From JALZKA01 sp963701205 (lineage in GTDB: Bacteria; Actinomycetota; Thermoleophilia; Solirubrobacterales; 70-9), in the NCBI GenBank assembly GCA_963701205.1, contig OY969575.1, positions 310,001 to 374,000 of the forward strand: a stretch of 64,000 bases of DNA, in the 5' to 3' direction. A program made the translations under genes and the position numbers. Below the pieces are notes generated by a model, which saw only the letters and a list, made by a program, of their open reading frames with translations, searched no databases and was not told the DNA's origin. Of the stretch, positions 42,720 to 50,512 are shown piece by piece; the first letter of the stretch is position 1; each line of letters opens with the position of its first letter.

Positions 42720-43679
42720 TCAGCCAACAGTCGCCGGGACGTCCAGTTCCCGAATCTGGACGCGCTGGAGCAGGCGCTCGACTTCGCTTGGGTCCAGCGT
42801 CCCGGCTCCGAAATGCTGCGTCGACTCCGCCCCGCAGGCAACTCCGTAGGCCAGACAGTCGCGGGGCGATGATCCTTCATAGCGAGCGGCCACATAGCCG
42901 GCAAGGAACGCGTCGCCAGAACCAACGGCTGCGATCGGCTCCATCTGCTCAATCTCAATCTCGTAGCGACGCCGCTCGTGGCCCTGGCCGACGATGGCGG
43001 CGCAACCACGTGTAGTGGTGATGATCGCCTCGCCCGCTCCCATCTCGATCAGACCCGACAGGCCGAGAACCTGATCCTCGGGATCGTTGAACTCGTGCCC
43101 CACTGCCTCCTCGGCCTCCAAGAGGTTCGGAACGACAACGGCGGGCTCGGCCCGCAGTCCCGCGCGCATCTGCTCACCGTCCGAGTCAAGAATCGAAATC
43201 ACGCCAAGCCCCCGGAGCTCGCTGATCAGACGGGCGTAGATGTCCGGGTCGGAGCCCGGTGGAGTTGACCCGGCCAGCACGCACAACTTCGCACCCTGAG
43301 CAAGGTAGAGCACCTTTTCGACGAAGCGATCAACCTCGTCCGAGGTGACCTGGGGACCGCGCTCGTTGATCTCGGTCTGGACGCCGGACGTGGGATCCAC
43401 GACCGCAAGATTGGTCCGGGACTCGCCCGCGATCGGCATGAACGCGTTGAGGATCGACTCCTCAGCCAAAAGCTCGAGGATCCGGGCGCCCGTGGCGCCG
43501 CCGGCAAGCCCGGTTGCAATGACCGGCCTGCCCAGCAACTTCAACGCGCGAGCGACGTTGACGCCCTTGCCGCCGGCTACGGTGCGCGACTCGACGGCGC
43601 GGTGCCGTTGCGCGAGGCGAAAGTTCGGGACCGCGACCGTACGGTCGATCGCTGCATTGAGTGTGACGGTGAGAATCAC
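42720..43679 (-). CDS. fruK: 1-phosphofructokinase family (PfkB) hexose kinase
   Basis: 319 residues. PfkB/ribokinase fold: VTLNAAIDRTVAVPNF, AGGKGVNVARALKLLG and the ATP/anion-hole motif AAVGSGDAFLAGYVAARY with the catalytic Asp. The N-terminus resembles FruK/LacC, so fructose-1-P or tagatose-6-P is the likely substrate; no PTS genes are adjacent, which leaves the assignment open. It is last of the HU-pyrF-LysM-dacA-fruK run, 18 bases after dacA. Confidence 0.82.
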   Translation of the reverse strand: MILTVTLNAAIDRTVAVPNFRLAQRHRAVESRTVAGGKGVNVARALKLLGRPVIATGLAGGATGARILELLAEESILNAFMPIAGESRTNLAVVDPTSGVQTEINERGPQVTSDEVDRFVEKVLYLAQGAKLCVLAGSTPPGSDPDIYARLISELRGLGVISILDSDGEQMRAGLRAEPAVVVPNLLEAEEAVGHEFNDPEDQVLGLSGLIEMGAGEAIITTTRGCAAIVGQGHERRRYEIEIEQMEPIAAVGSGDAFLAGYVAARYEGSSPRDCLAYGVACGAESTQHFGAGTLDPSEVERLLQRVQIRELDVPATVG

Positions 43680-43697
43680 AGTGGTTCTGCGCCGAGA

Positions 43698-44912
43698 CTA
43701 CCGGGGCGAGTTCCGCCAGATCGCAACGGCCCTGGCCGTCAACAAGATCGCGACAGCGACAGCCAGGCCAAGGACGGCCCACGCCCAGCCAGGCAATGCG
43801 TCAATTCCCCGTGCTGGCAGCGCCGGCGCCGAGCGTGCGGCCAGGATGGGGATCTCGCCAACCGTCGCGCCGGCGAGCATGACGGTGGCTCTCCCCACCA
43901 CCTCGCCCCGGTCAATCGGCCCTGTCGGCGGATCACCGGGTTCGAAGTGCAGTCGCGGCCGCTGGTCGCGACGAGCCACTGCCGCAAAGGCCTCGCCGGC
44001 AATCAAGGGAACGCTGCCACGACCGTCGCCAAGCCTGAATGTCGCGACGCGCTCGCCTTGCTCGACAAGTACGCGGGAGCGATAGAGCGAAGCCCCGTAG
44101 CGCAAGAGCTCCAGCGCGCCCTGGTCCCTGGCCACCTCGGTTGGAGCGCCAAGCACGGCGGCGACGAAGCCGACGCCGCGGCGTTCGGCGGAGGCGACGA
44201 GGACAAAGCCCGCGGCCACGGTGGAACCGGTCTTGACCCCGCTCACAAAGGGCGCCTCCAAAACCAGGTCGTTGCGATTGACCAAGCGCTTGCGCCCGGC
44301 GGCCAGTTCGACCGTGACGTGTCGCGCGTTCACGATCTTTCGGAACATTGGGTCACGGCGCAGGACGACCGCGAGATCCACAAGGTCCCGGGGACTCGAA
44401 GTGTTGCGCTCGTCCAGGCCGATCGGATCGGAGTAGCTGGTTTCGCCGAGACCAAGGTCGGTGGCGGCACGGTTCATCCGCTCGACAAACCCAGGCACCG
44501 AGCCGGAGACGCGGATTGCCAGCGTGCTGGCCGCGTCGTTGCCCGAGGCGACCAGCAGGCCATCGAACAAATCGCGAGCGCTGACATCCTCGCCTGGCTT
44601 AAGACCCATCAATGACTCCCCGGGGCCGGCCCGGTAGGGCGCCGCCCGAACGATCTCAGTCGGTGCCAGCGCCTCCATCGCGAGGTATGCCGTCATCAAT
44701 TTGGTGGCGCTCGCGATCGGTAGCGCCTGATTCGAGCCGTGCGAAGCCAGGACCGCGCCCGACTCCTCCTCGACCAATAGCCACGCACTCGCCTGCGGTG
44801 TCGGTGGACGAGCCGAGGCAACCGCCGGCCCAGCGAGCCCGGCCGCAAGGGTCAAGACACTCGCTCCAAGCCAGACGGCAGTTGAGGCGGATGTCCTGAG
44901 TGTCCGCCTCAG
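43698..44912 (-). CDS. dacA: D-alanyl-D-alanine carboxypeptidase (PBP5-type, S11)
   Basis: Serine peptidase trimming peptidoglycan stem peptides. Catalytic motifs: SATK, SGN and KTG in the order of the family, at about residues 49-52, 103-105 and 207-209 counted from the in-frame TTG at 44855. C-terminus has one membrane helix (AWAVLGLAVAVAILLTARAVA) for anchoring. Counting from the TTG leaves a truncated signal peptide; the frame remains open to a CTG at 44912 inside the LysM stop (CTGA), adding RRTLRTSASTAVWLGASVL, which completes a good signal. I therefore propose the CTG start; 44855 is the conservative alternative. Confidence 0.85.
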   Translation of the reverse strand: MRRTLRTSASTAVWLGASVLTLAAGLAGPAVASARPPTPQASAWLLVEEESGAVLASHGSNQALPIASATKLMTAYLAMEALAPTEIVRAAPYRAGPGESLMGLKPGEDVSARDLFDGLLVASGNDAASTLAIRVSGSVPGFVERMNRAATDLGLGETSYSDPIGLDERNTSSPRDLVDLAVVLRRDPMFRKIVNARHVTVELAAGRKRLVNRNDLVLEAPFVSGVKTGSTVAAGFVLVASAERRGVGFVAAVLGAPTEVARDQGALELLRYGASLYRSRVLVEQGERVATFRLGDGRGSVPLIAGEAFAAVARRDQRPRLHFEPGDPPTGPIDRGEVVGRATVMLAGATVGEIPILAARSAPALPARGIDALPGWAWAVLGLAVAVAILLTARAVAIWRNSPR

Positions 44913-45247
44913 CGCAGCTTCAAGGTTTGCCCGGGATTGAGCGTGGTGGCGTCGATCGAGGGGTTGAGCCGCTCAATCTTGGCGGCAGACACTCCAGTCG
45001 TTTCGGCGATTGCGCTCAGCGAGTCGCCCAGCTGAATCACATATGTCTTGGGATTGTCGGGCCGTTGCGCGTTGACCTGGCCTGAGCGCGCCTTCGCGTC
45101 GGTTCGATCAGGGGTGGCCTCGGGCTGGGTGTCGGCGATCACGAAATAGACGGCAACGCTGCAAGCGATGAGCGCCAGTGGCGCCACGACGCGTGCGGCA
45201 CGGCTGCGCGCTGATCGTCCGTCGGAGCTGTTGGAAGCCGTTGCCAT
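44909..45247 (-). CDS. LysM-domain membrane-anchored protein
   Basis: 112 residues. A basic polar N-terminus, one membrane helix (VVAPLALIACSVAVYFVIA) and, after a short linker, a C-terminal LysM domain (TYVIQLGDSLSAIAETTGVS to NPGQTLKLR) that binds peptidoglycan. Coupled to dacA by the stop/start overlap, so both probably act on the wall. A hydrolase partner is not fused. Confidence 0.88.
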   Translation of the reverse strand: MATASNSSDGRSARSRAARVVAPLALIACSVAVYFVIADTQPEATPDRTDAKARSGQVNAQRPDNPKTYVIQLGDSLSAIAETTGVSAAKIERLNPSIDATTLNPGQTLKLR

Positions 45248-45287
45248 GGTCCCTTGCGCAGCGATCGTACCTGCGGCTAACCACCCT

Positions 45288-46187
45288 CTATGAGAGCGCC
45301 CGGCACGCTACTTCCCAGAGGTCGGCGCGAAGCCGCTCGGCCGCGGCCGCCGGATCCGGTGCGCCGGCGATTGAACGCGAAGCGGTCACTATTGCCGAGG
45401 CCGGGCCGGCTCGAAATGCATCCGCAACCGCGGCTGCCGTACCCCCCTGGGCGCCAACCCCCGGCAGCAAGAACACCGACCGCGGCATCAACTCGCGAAG
45501 CCGGGCGATGTGCCCCGGCTCTGTCGCCCCGACAACGGCGCCCAGTCCCGAAAGGTCCCGACCGGCGAGCGCCGGCGCCAGGTCATTGACCAACGCGGCG
45601 ACACGCTCGTGAAACGGATCTGTGGGGCACGGCCGGTCGAGTAGATCCGCGGCGCCGGGGTTCGACGTCCGCACCAGCACGAACAGTCCCGCGCCGTGCT
45701 CGGCCGCGGCCGCAACCAATGGCGCAAGTGAGTCGCCGCCCAAGAAGCCGCTGACCGTGGCCGCATCTGCACCCAGCCCCTCCACCTCCCCCCAAGGCGT
45801 CGGTGTCGACGTCAGCAGACCCTGGGCATAGGCGCTGGCGCTCACGGGCACGTCACCGCGCTTGCCGTCGGCGATCACCAGGAGGCCGGCGGCGCGGGCG
45901 GCGGCAATCGAGCGCTCCAACGCGGTCCATCCGGGAGCGCCCAATCGTTCGAAGCACGCGATCTGCGGCTTCACCGCAACGCATGCGGGCCCAGCAAGGG
46001 CGATTACACGCTCGCACCAAAGCGCGACCGCCTCCCCCGCTCGTTCGGCGGGAGTGGTCCCGCCAACGTCTGCGAACTCCGTCCCGGCGACGATGGGATC
46101 CGGGTCAAGGCCCACACAGACCTGGCTGCGGCGCTCTTCAACGAGCGCCGCAAGCCGGTCTGCGAAAGCCGAAACGACAGGCCTCAG
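45288..46187 (-). CDS. pyrF: orotidine-5'-phosphate decarboxylase, CTG start proposed
   Basis: 299 residues if started at the CTG at 46187. Final step to UMP. VGLDPDP at the N-terminus, VKPQIACFERLG, and the catalytic Lys/Asp region LLVIADGKRGDVPVSA are typical of the actinobacterial type; VGATEPGHI and FLLPGVGAQGG bind phosphate. The first standard start is a GTG at 46115, which would remove the helix FADRLAALVEERRSQVCVG shared with the family. Upstream of that the frame is open without ATG, GTG or TTG until a CTG overlapping the HU stop (CTGA at 46184-46187). The CTG is therefore the likely start, coupled to HU. Confidence 0.9.
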   Translation of the reverse strand: MRPVVSAFADRLAALVEERRSQVCVGLDPDPIVAGTEFADVGGTTPAERAGEAVALWCERVIALAGPACVAVKPQIACFERLGAPGWTALERSIAAARAAGLLVIADGKRGDVPVSASAYAQGLLTSTPTPWGEVEGLGADAATVSGFLGGDSLAPLVAAAAEHGAGLFVLVRTSNPGAADLLDRPCPTDPFHERVAALVNDLAPALAGRDLSGLGAVVGATEPGHIARLRELMPRSVFLLPGVGAQGGTAAAVADAFRAGPASAIVTASRSIAGAPDPAAAAERLRADLWEVACRALS

Positions 46188-46459
46188 CCGCCCTTGACCT
46201 TGCCCTTGAGACCGGCGCCCGCCGAGAACTTCGGCACGCGTCCGGCGGCGATTGTGATGCGCTGTTTCGTCTGGGGGTTGACTCCCTGCCGCTCGGCGCG
46301 TTCTTTGACGCTGAACTTTCCAAACCCGGTGAAGTTGACTTCCCCACCATTGACAAGCGTGCTCTGGATTCCCTCAAGCACGGCCTCGACAGCCTCAGCG
46401 GCCGCCTTCTTGGAATCGAAACTGCTTGCGATCGCTTCAACAAACTCAGACTTGGTCAT
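46184..46459 (-). CDS. hup: HU-family nucleoid DNA-binding protein
   Basis: 91 residues: MTKSEFVEAIASSF, the GEVNFTGFGKFSVKERAERQ arm region and the PQTKQRITIAAGRVPKF beta-arm tip, ending in a short Lys/Gly tail. Binds and bends DNA non-specifically. A strong ribosome binding site AGGAGG lies 10 bases before the ATG at 46459. The stop overlaps the presumed CTG start of pyrF. Confidence 0.95.
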   Translation of the reverse strand: MTKSEFVEAIASSFDSKKAAAEAVEAVLEGIQSTLVNGGEVNFTGFGKFSVKERAERQGVNPQTKQRITIAAGRVPKFSAGAGLKGKVKGG

Positions 46460-46544
46460 CTATTGATCCTCCTGGTTGGGTCAGAACGGCGCGCAATCTA
46501 ACAGCGTGACTGGACGCCTAGCCGACGAACTCCGCATCCGGTCC

Positions 46545-46550
46545 TAGGAT
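46545..46550 (+). promoter_or_regulatory. putative -10 box TAGGAT
   Basis: TAGGATT with 8 bases between the box and the ATG at 46559; the exact heptamer and spacing seen at 11674, 12652 and 20221. Confidence 0.45.
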
Positions 46551-46558
46551 TACCCGCG

Positions 46559-47299
46559 ATGAAAGTCATTCGAGCAACAATCGCCACCTGGCGGCGAGTC
46601 CGGTTCCAAGTCTGGATTGTTGAACTTCGCCTGCGGATGCGAGCCGTCGGCGGGCGATTGGAACTCGACGCACCCCATGGCGCAACCCTTGCTTCAAAGC
46701 CCGACGTGAAGGCGTACCCGCTTGGCGAAGGGGAACGAGTCTTCGCCCTGCGAATTGGAAAGGACGTACACATCGGCCACGGCTTGACGATCGAACTGTT
46801 CGCATGCGCCGACAACCGCCTTGACCTTGCCGACGGCAGCCTGATCCAGAACTCCGTGCGCCTAATCTTGCGCGGGGGTTCGATCGAGATCGGGAGGCAC
46901 ACCTGCCTTCGTGACGGCTCCTGGCTCAAGTCCAACGGCGAGTTGAAGCTCGGCGAAAACGTGCAGATCAGCCAGTACAACGCACTTCACTGTGACCAGC
47001 GACTCACGCTTGGCGACTGGGTTGGGCTGGCCGAGCGCGTAACCGTTTTAGATTCCGACCACGGTTTCAACGGCAGCGACGTCCATTTTCGCGATCAGCC
47101 CCTGCAGACCGAGCCAACGGAGATAGGCGCCAACACATTTGCCGCCGCCGGCGTCGTGATCCTGCGCGGCACGCGACTTGGAGCGAACTCATTCATCGCT
47201 GCAAACGCGGTGGTTCGCGGTGGTGACTACGAATCGGGTTCTTTGCTGGCCGGCGTGCCCGCCAAAGTCATCACCCAACGCAGCGGATCAGAGCCCTAA
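46559..47299 (+). CDS. acyltransferase with left-handed beta-helix (hexapeptide repeat)
   Basis: 246 residues from a leaderless-type ATG. After a basic N-terminal helix the protein is a series of hexapeptide-like turns (IHIGHGLTIELF-type, IEIGRHTCLRDG, LGENVQISQYNALH, IGANTFAAAGVVIL, LGANSFIAANAVV), ending LLAGVPAKVI, typical of O-acetyltransferases such as those acting on capsule or LPS sugars. The His in VLDSDHGF is a candidate catalytic residue. It opens the surface-glycan region and meets the convergent GT2 gene with a 4-base overlap. Confidence 0.88.
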   Translation: MKVIRATIATWRRVRFQVWIVELRLRMRAVGGRLELDAPHGATLASKPDVKAYPLGEGERVFALRIGKDVHIGHGLTIELFACADNRLDLADGSLIQNSVRLILRGGSIEIGRHTCLRDGSWLKSNGELKLGENVQISQYNALHCDQRLTLGDWVGLAERVTVLDSDHGFNGSDVHFRDQPLQTEPTEIGANTFAAAGVVILRGTRLGANSFIAANAVVRGGDYESGSLLAGVPAKVITQRSGSEP

Positions 47300-48252
47300 A
47301 GGACCAGGGTGCCGGCACGGGTCGAGCCAACCAGCGCCGTCGCGATCTCGGTCGCGTCCACAATGGGGTAAAACGCGACCCCGCCGAGCGGAGCGCCATC
47401 TGCCGTCGCCCGAGCCGCAAGGAGCCGCAAATACGGAACCGTCAGCAGGATTGCCGGCGGGAATCGCCTGCTGAGCGCGACGCCGCACAGGGCCGCCAAC
47501 AGGGCCGGGTGGGTGGGTTTCCAGAATAACCCCCTGTGGAGCGCCCGGCGCAGCGCTGGGTGTCGCTTGAAATTTCGAAATGCAGGCATCCACGCAGCCG
47601 TCAAACGAAGCTGCCCGGCGACACCAAGCTCAAACACAGCGTGCTCGACAATCGCACCCGGAGCAAGAATCGGGTCTGCGCCCAACTCCTGCGCGCGCCA
47701 CGCTAGATCCGTGTCCTCTCCCCGCGACAGCTTCTCGTCGAACCCGTCAAGGCGTTGCAGCAGATCACGACCGTAGGCCATGTTCGCGGCCGGGTACCAG
47801 GGACCTAGCGCCCGGACATCGAGCGTCCGGGCAAACGGGCCAAGCCGGTGGCGTTCCGCGGTGTTTGGAAGCGTGAGCCCTTGGACCATTGCGCTAGGTC
47901 CCACCGTGGCGGCGCCAACGATTGCGCGGAGCCAGCCCGGTGTTGGCTCGCAATCGTCATCGGTGAACGCGACGAGCGGAGCAATCGCCGAACGCCAGCC
48001 CGTGTTGCGCGCGGCACCGGGCCCCCCGCGCACCTCTCGGCGTATGACCCGCAAGTGCTCGATGCCCGAGCCCGTCTCGGCATCTGCCAAGAGCCGAGGG
48101 GTACCGTCATGCGAAGCATCGTCAACCACGATCACCTCGAAGGAATCGTCGAAGTCCTGTGCTGAGATTGCCGCAAGCGCCCGACTGAGCCGCTCGGCCC
48201 GGTCGCAAGTCGCCAGGACCACGGAGACGGCGGGCGTGGGTGACGCGGTCAC
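47296..48252 (-). CDS. glycosyltransferase family 2
   Basis: 318 residues, GTG start in a GTGA overlap with the preceding FAD-enzyme stop. GT-A motifs: SVVLATCDRAERLSRAL, VIVVDDASHDGTPRL, the metal site FTDDDCEPTPGW and EDTDLAWRAQELG (catalytic-base region). C-terminal hydrophobic helices around PAILLTVPYLRLLAARAT may associate with the membrane. It belongs to the same GT2 subfamily as the genes at 58127 and 60462 (shared DCEP/DCRV-PDW site). Confidence 0.88.
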   Translation of the reverse strand: MTASPTPAVSVVLATCDRAERLSRALAAISAQDFDDSFEVIVVDDASHDGTPRLLADAETGSGIEHLRVIRREVRGGPGAARNTGWRSAIAPLVAFTDDDCEPTPGWLRAIVGAATVGPSAMVQGLTLPNTAERHRLGPFARTLDVRALGPWYPAANMAYGRDLLQRLDGFDEKLSRGEDTDLAWRAQELGADPILAPGAIVEHAVFELGVAGQLRLTAAWMPAFRNFKRHPALRRALHRGLFWKPTHPALLAALCGVALSRRFPPAILLTVPYLRLLAARATADGAPLGGVAFYPIVDATEIATALVGSTRAGTLVL

Positions 48253-49667
48253 TCTGGTTCAGGCGCGCCAAATCGAGGCGCAATTGCGGGCGCCTCCTGG
48301 CCGAAGCTTTCGAGTAGATGGGCGACGACCTCTTCCGCCTCGCGCACGGCGTAGTTGGTGCCCCGGTCATCAGGGTAGACCTGAGTCGTGTTCGCCAGAT
48401 AGAGGCCCTTGACGCCCGCCTTGTAGGCAGGCATCCGCTCGCGAAAGTTCGGCAGGACGACCGGCTGGCCTGCGGGCTCCCGGAACATCCAGCTCTGCTT
48501 AATCCACGACCGCTCGAAATCAGGCGTGACCTTGCGAAGACCCGGTTCGTAGAACTCGATCAACTCATCCATGTCCTTTGTCAGCAGCTCGTGATCGCGC
48601 GGCAGATAGTTCGCGACGTAGAGGAAGTGGCGGCCGTCGTAACGCTCGATCGGGACCAGATTCGTCTGTTCGATCAGGCCAATAAACCCAAGATCCGTGT
48701 CGGCAACGTTGGTCCAGTAGTAGGGATGGAATTGGCGGTCCATCTCGCAGAGCAAGCAGAGCGCCGCGAAGTACTCGATGGATCGCGTTTTCTCCAGGTA
48801 ATTCTCTCCGACCTCCGTGGCCAGCTCAAGGTCGAGGAGCTGTTCGAAGATGTCTGACGGCAACGCGGCGATGACCGCGTCGTAGCGCTCGGGCTCGCCC
48901 GTCTGCTCGTAGTCCCGTGGATCGTGCCCGGAGCGAAACGAACCGGACACGGCTGATGTCACCAGGAATTTGCCATCGGCGTCACGCGCAAGCTTTGCGG
49001 CTGGACGGTCGATCATCACGCGGCCTCCCCGCTCCTCGATCAGCACGCGCATGCGTTGGAACATCCGCTCGAAGCTGCCGTTCGGATAGACGAGGAGCTC
49101 GCCCTTGGCTTCCTCCCCCGAGACCTGCCGCCGGTTGCGAAGCTTTGCCCACAGCCACGACATCGAGATGTCGTCCGCCTGCTCGCGAAACTTCCCCCAA
49201 AGGAGGGGGCCCCAGACATGCTCCCAGGCGGGCTTTCCCATCACTCTCTCGACCCATGAGCGGATCGTGATCGGCTCGTACGGCTCGACGTCGTTGGCGC
49301 GCTTTTGCAGATAAAGCGCGCCCACTCCCATCCGCACGCGCGAGATCGGAGGCATTGGCGCGTAGCGCAACAGATCCATCGGCGTATTGAACGGATAGAG
49401 CTTGCCGTTCCTGAAGATCGACACCGACGAGGGCCACGTGTCGAGCTCGCAACCGATCTCGGCGCAGAGGTCGTGCATCTCCTGGTCGGACGTGAAGAGG
49501 TGGTGGTAGTAGCGCTCCAACAGCACGCCATCGCCCGTGTCGATTGTCGCCGCCTGGCCGCCGAGGCCCGGCCAGCGCTCGTAGACATCCGTCTCGTGCC
49601 CCAGCTTGGTCAGCCGATGTGCGGCGACGAGCCCTGCCTGCCCCGCTCCCAATACCGCAACCCTCAT
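48249..49667 (-). CDS. FAD-dependent oxidoreductase (protoporphyrinogen oxidase/amine oxidase-like)
   Basis: 472 residues. N-terminal FAD Rossmann motif VAVLGAGQAGLVAAHRLTKLG with YERWPGLGGQA; the C-terminal FAD loop is around YLANTTQVYPDDRGTNYA. Similar enzymes appear in glycan gene clusters of actinobacteria, where they may oxidise a nucleotide sugar or lipid intermediate; the reaction is not known. UDP-galactopyranose mutase is a related fold but its signature is not evident. GT2 follows with stop/start overlap. Confidence 0.75.
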   Translation of the reverse strand: MRVAVLGAGQAGLVAAHRLTKLGHETDVYERWPGLGGQAATIDTGDGVLLERYYHHLFTSDQEMHDLCAEIGCELDTWPSSVSIFRNGKLYPFNTPMDLLRYAPMPPISRVRMGVGALYLQKRANDVEPYEPITIRSWVERVMGKPAWEHVWGPLLWGKFREQADDISMSWLWAKLRNRRQVSGEEAKGELLVYPNGSFERMFQRMRVLIEERGGRVMIDRPAAKLARDADGKFLVTSAVSGSFRSGHDPRDYEQTGEPERYDAVIAALPSDIFEQLLDLELATEVGENYLEKTRSIEYFAALCLLCEMDRQFHPYYWTNVADTDLGFIGLIEQTNLVPIERYDGRHFLYVANYLPRDHELLTKDMDELIEFYEPGLRKVTPDFERSWIKQSWMFREPAGQPVVLPNFRERMPAYKAGVKGLYLANTTQVYPDDRGTNYAVREAEEVVAHLLESFGQEAPAIAPRFGAPEPE

Positions 49668-49696
49668 TAGGCGCCGGAGGGTAACATCGCCCGCCC

Positions 49697-50494
49697 GTGG
49701 AGCCTCAGCAATCGATTCCGCCGGACGTCTATGACCGCGATTACTTTCTGTCCGATATCTGCGAAGGGTTCGAGCAGGCGCAAGCCGGCGAGGTGTCTTT
49801 CAACAAGGCAAAACAAGTCCGAATCCTCGGCCCGAAGCCCGGGCTGCACATCCTTGACGCAGGCTGCGGCCGGGGCGAGACGGCCCTGGCCCTCGCCAAG
49901 GCCGGCGCACGGGTCTCCGGACTCGACTACGCAGAGGCGGCCGTAGAGCTGACCAGGGAAGCGCTAGCGGATTACCCAGAATCGGACATCCGCGTCGGCA
50001 GCGTCACGGATCTTCCCTGGGACGACAACACGTTTGATCGCATCCAGTTCTCGGATGTGATCGAGCACCTCGACCCGCCCCAGACGGTTCCCTGCCTTCG
50101 GGAGTTTCACCGCGTTCTAAAGCCCGGAGGCTTCGCGCTCGTACACACGGCTCCGAACCTTCTGTTCATGAACTACGGCTGGCCAATCGCCCGACCGTTT
50201 GTGCGAGTGGCTGGTCACGGGGAGATCGCTGACAAAGTCGATCACTGGTTCAAGATCGCCGAGGACTATCACGTGAATGAGCAGAGCGTGTTCACCATGC
50301 GACGGGCAATGCGCGAGGCCGGCTTCCACGATCCGCATGTCTGGATCGATCCGGACGTTCTGCGCGGGGGTCAATTTCACCTCCTGGACGGGTTTGATAG
50401 CCCGGTGGTTTCATTGGCCAAGCGCATTGCCGCGACACGCCCCGTTCGCTTGTTCATGGGCAACGACGTCCTTGGCGTTGGCGTCAAGCGCTAG
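49697..50494 (+). CDS. class I SAM-dependent methyltransferase
   Basis: 265 residues from a GTG at 49697 with TAACAT 9 bases before it. SAM motif I ILDAGCGRGETALALAKAG, motif II region FDRIQFSDVIEHLDPPQ and post-motif LKPGGFALVHTAP. Divergent from the FAD-oxidoreductase gene (29 bases between starts) and followed after 18 bases by the large membrane glycosyltransferase. Substrate unknown; a sugar or lipid head group in the glycan cluster is plausible. Confidence 0.85.
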   Translation: MEPQQSIPPDVYDRDYFLSDICEGFEQAQAGEVSFNKAKQVRILGPKPGLHILDAGCGRGETALALAKAGARVSGLDYAEAAVELTREALADYPESDIRVGSVTDLPWDDNTFDRIQFSDVIEHLDPPQTVPCLREFHRVLKPGGFALVHTAPNLLFMNYGWPIARPFVRVAGHGEIADKVDHWFKIAEDYHVNEQSVFTMRRAMREAGFHDPHVWIDPDVLRGGQFHLLDGFDSPVVSLAKRIAATRPVRLFMGNDVLGVGVKR

Positions 50495-50512
50495 GAAGGC
50501 ACACGGCTAGCG

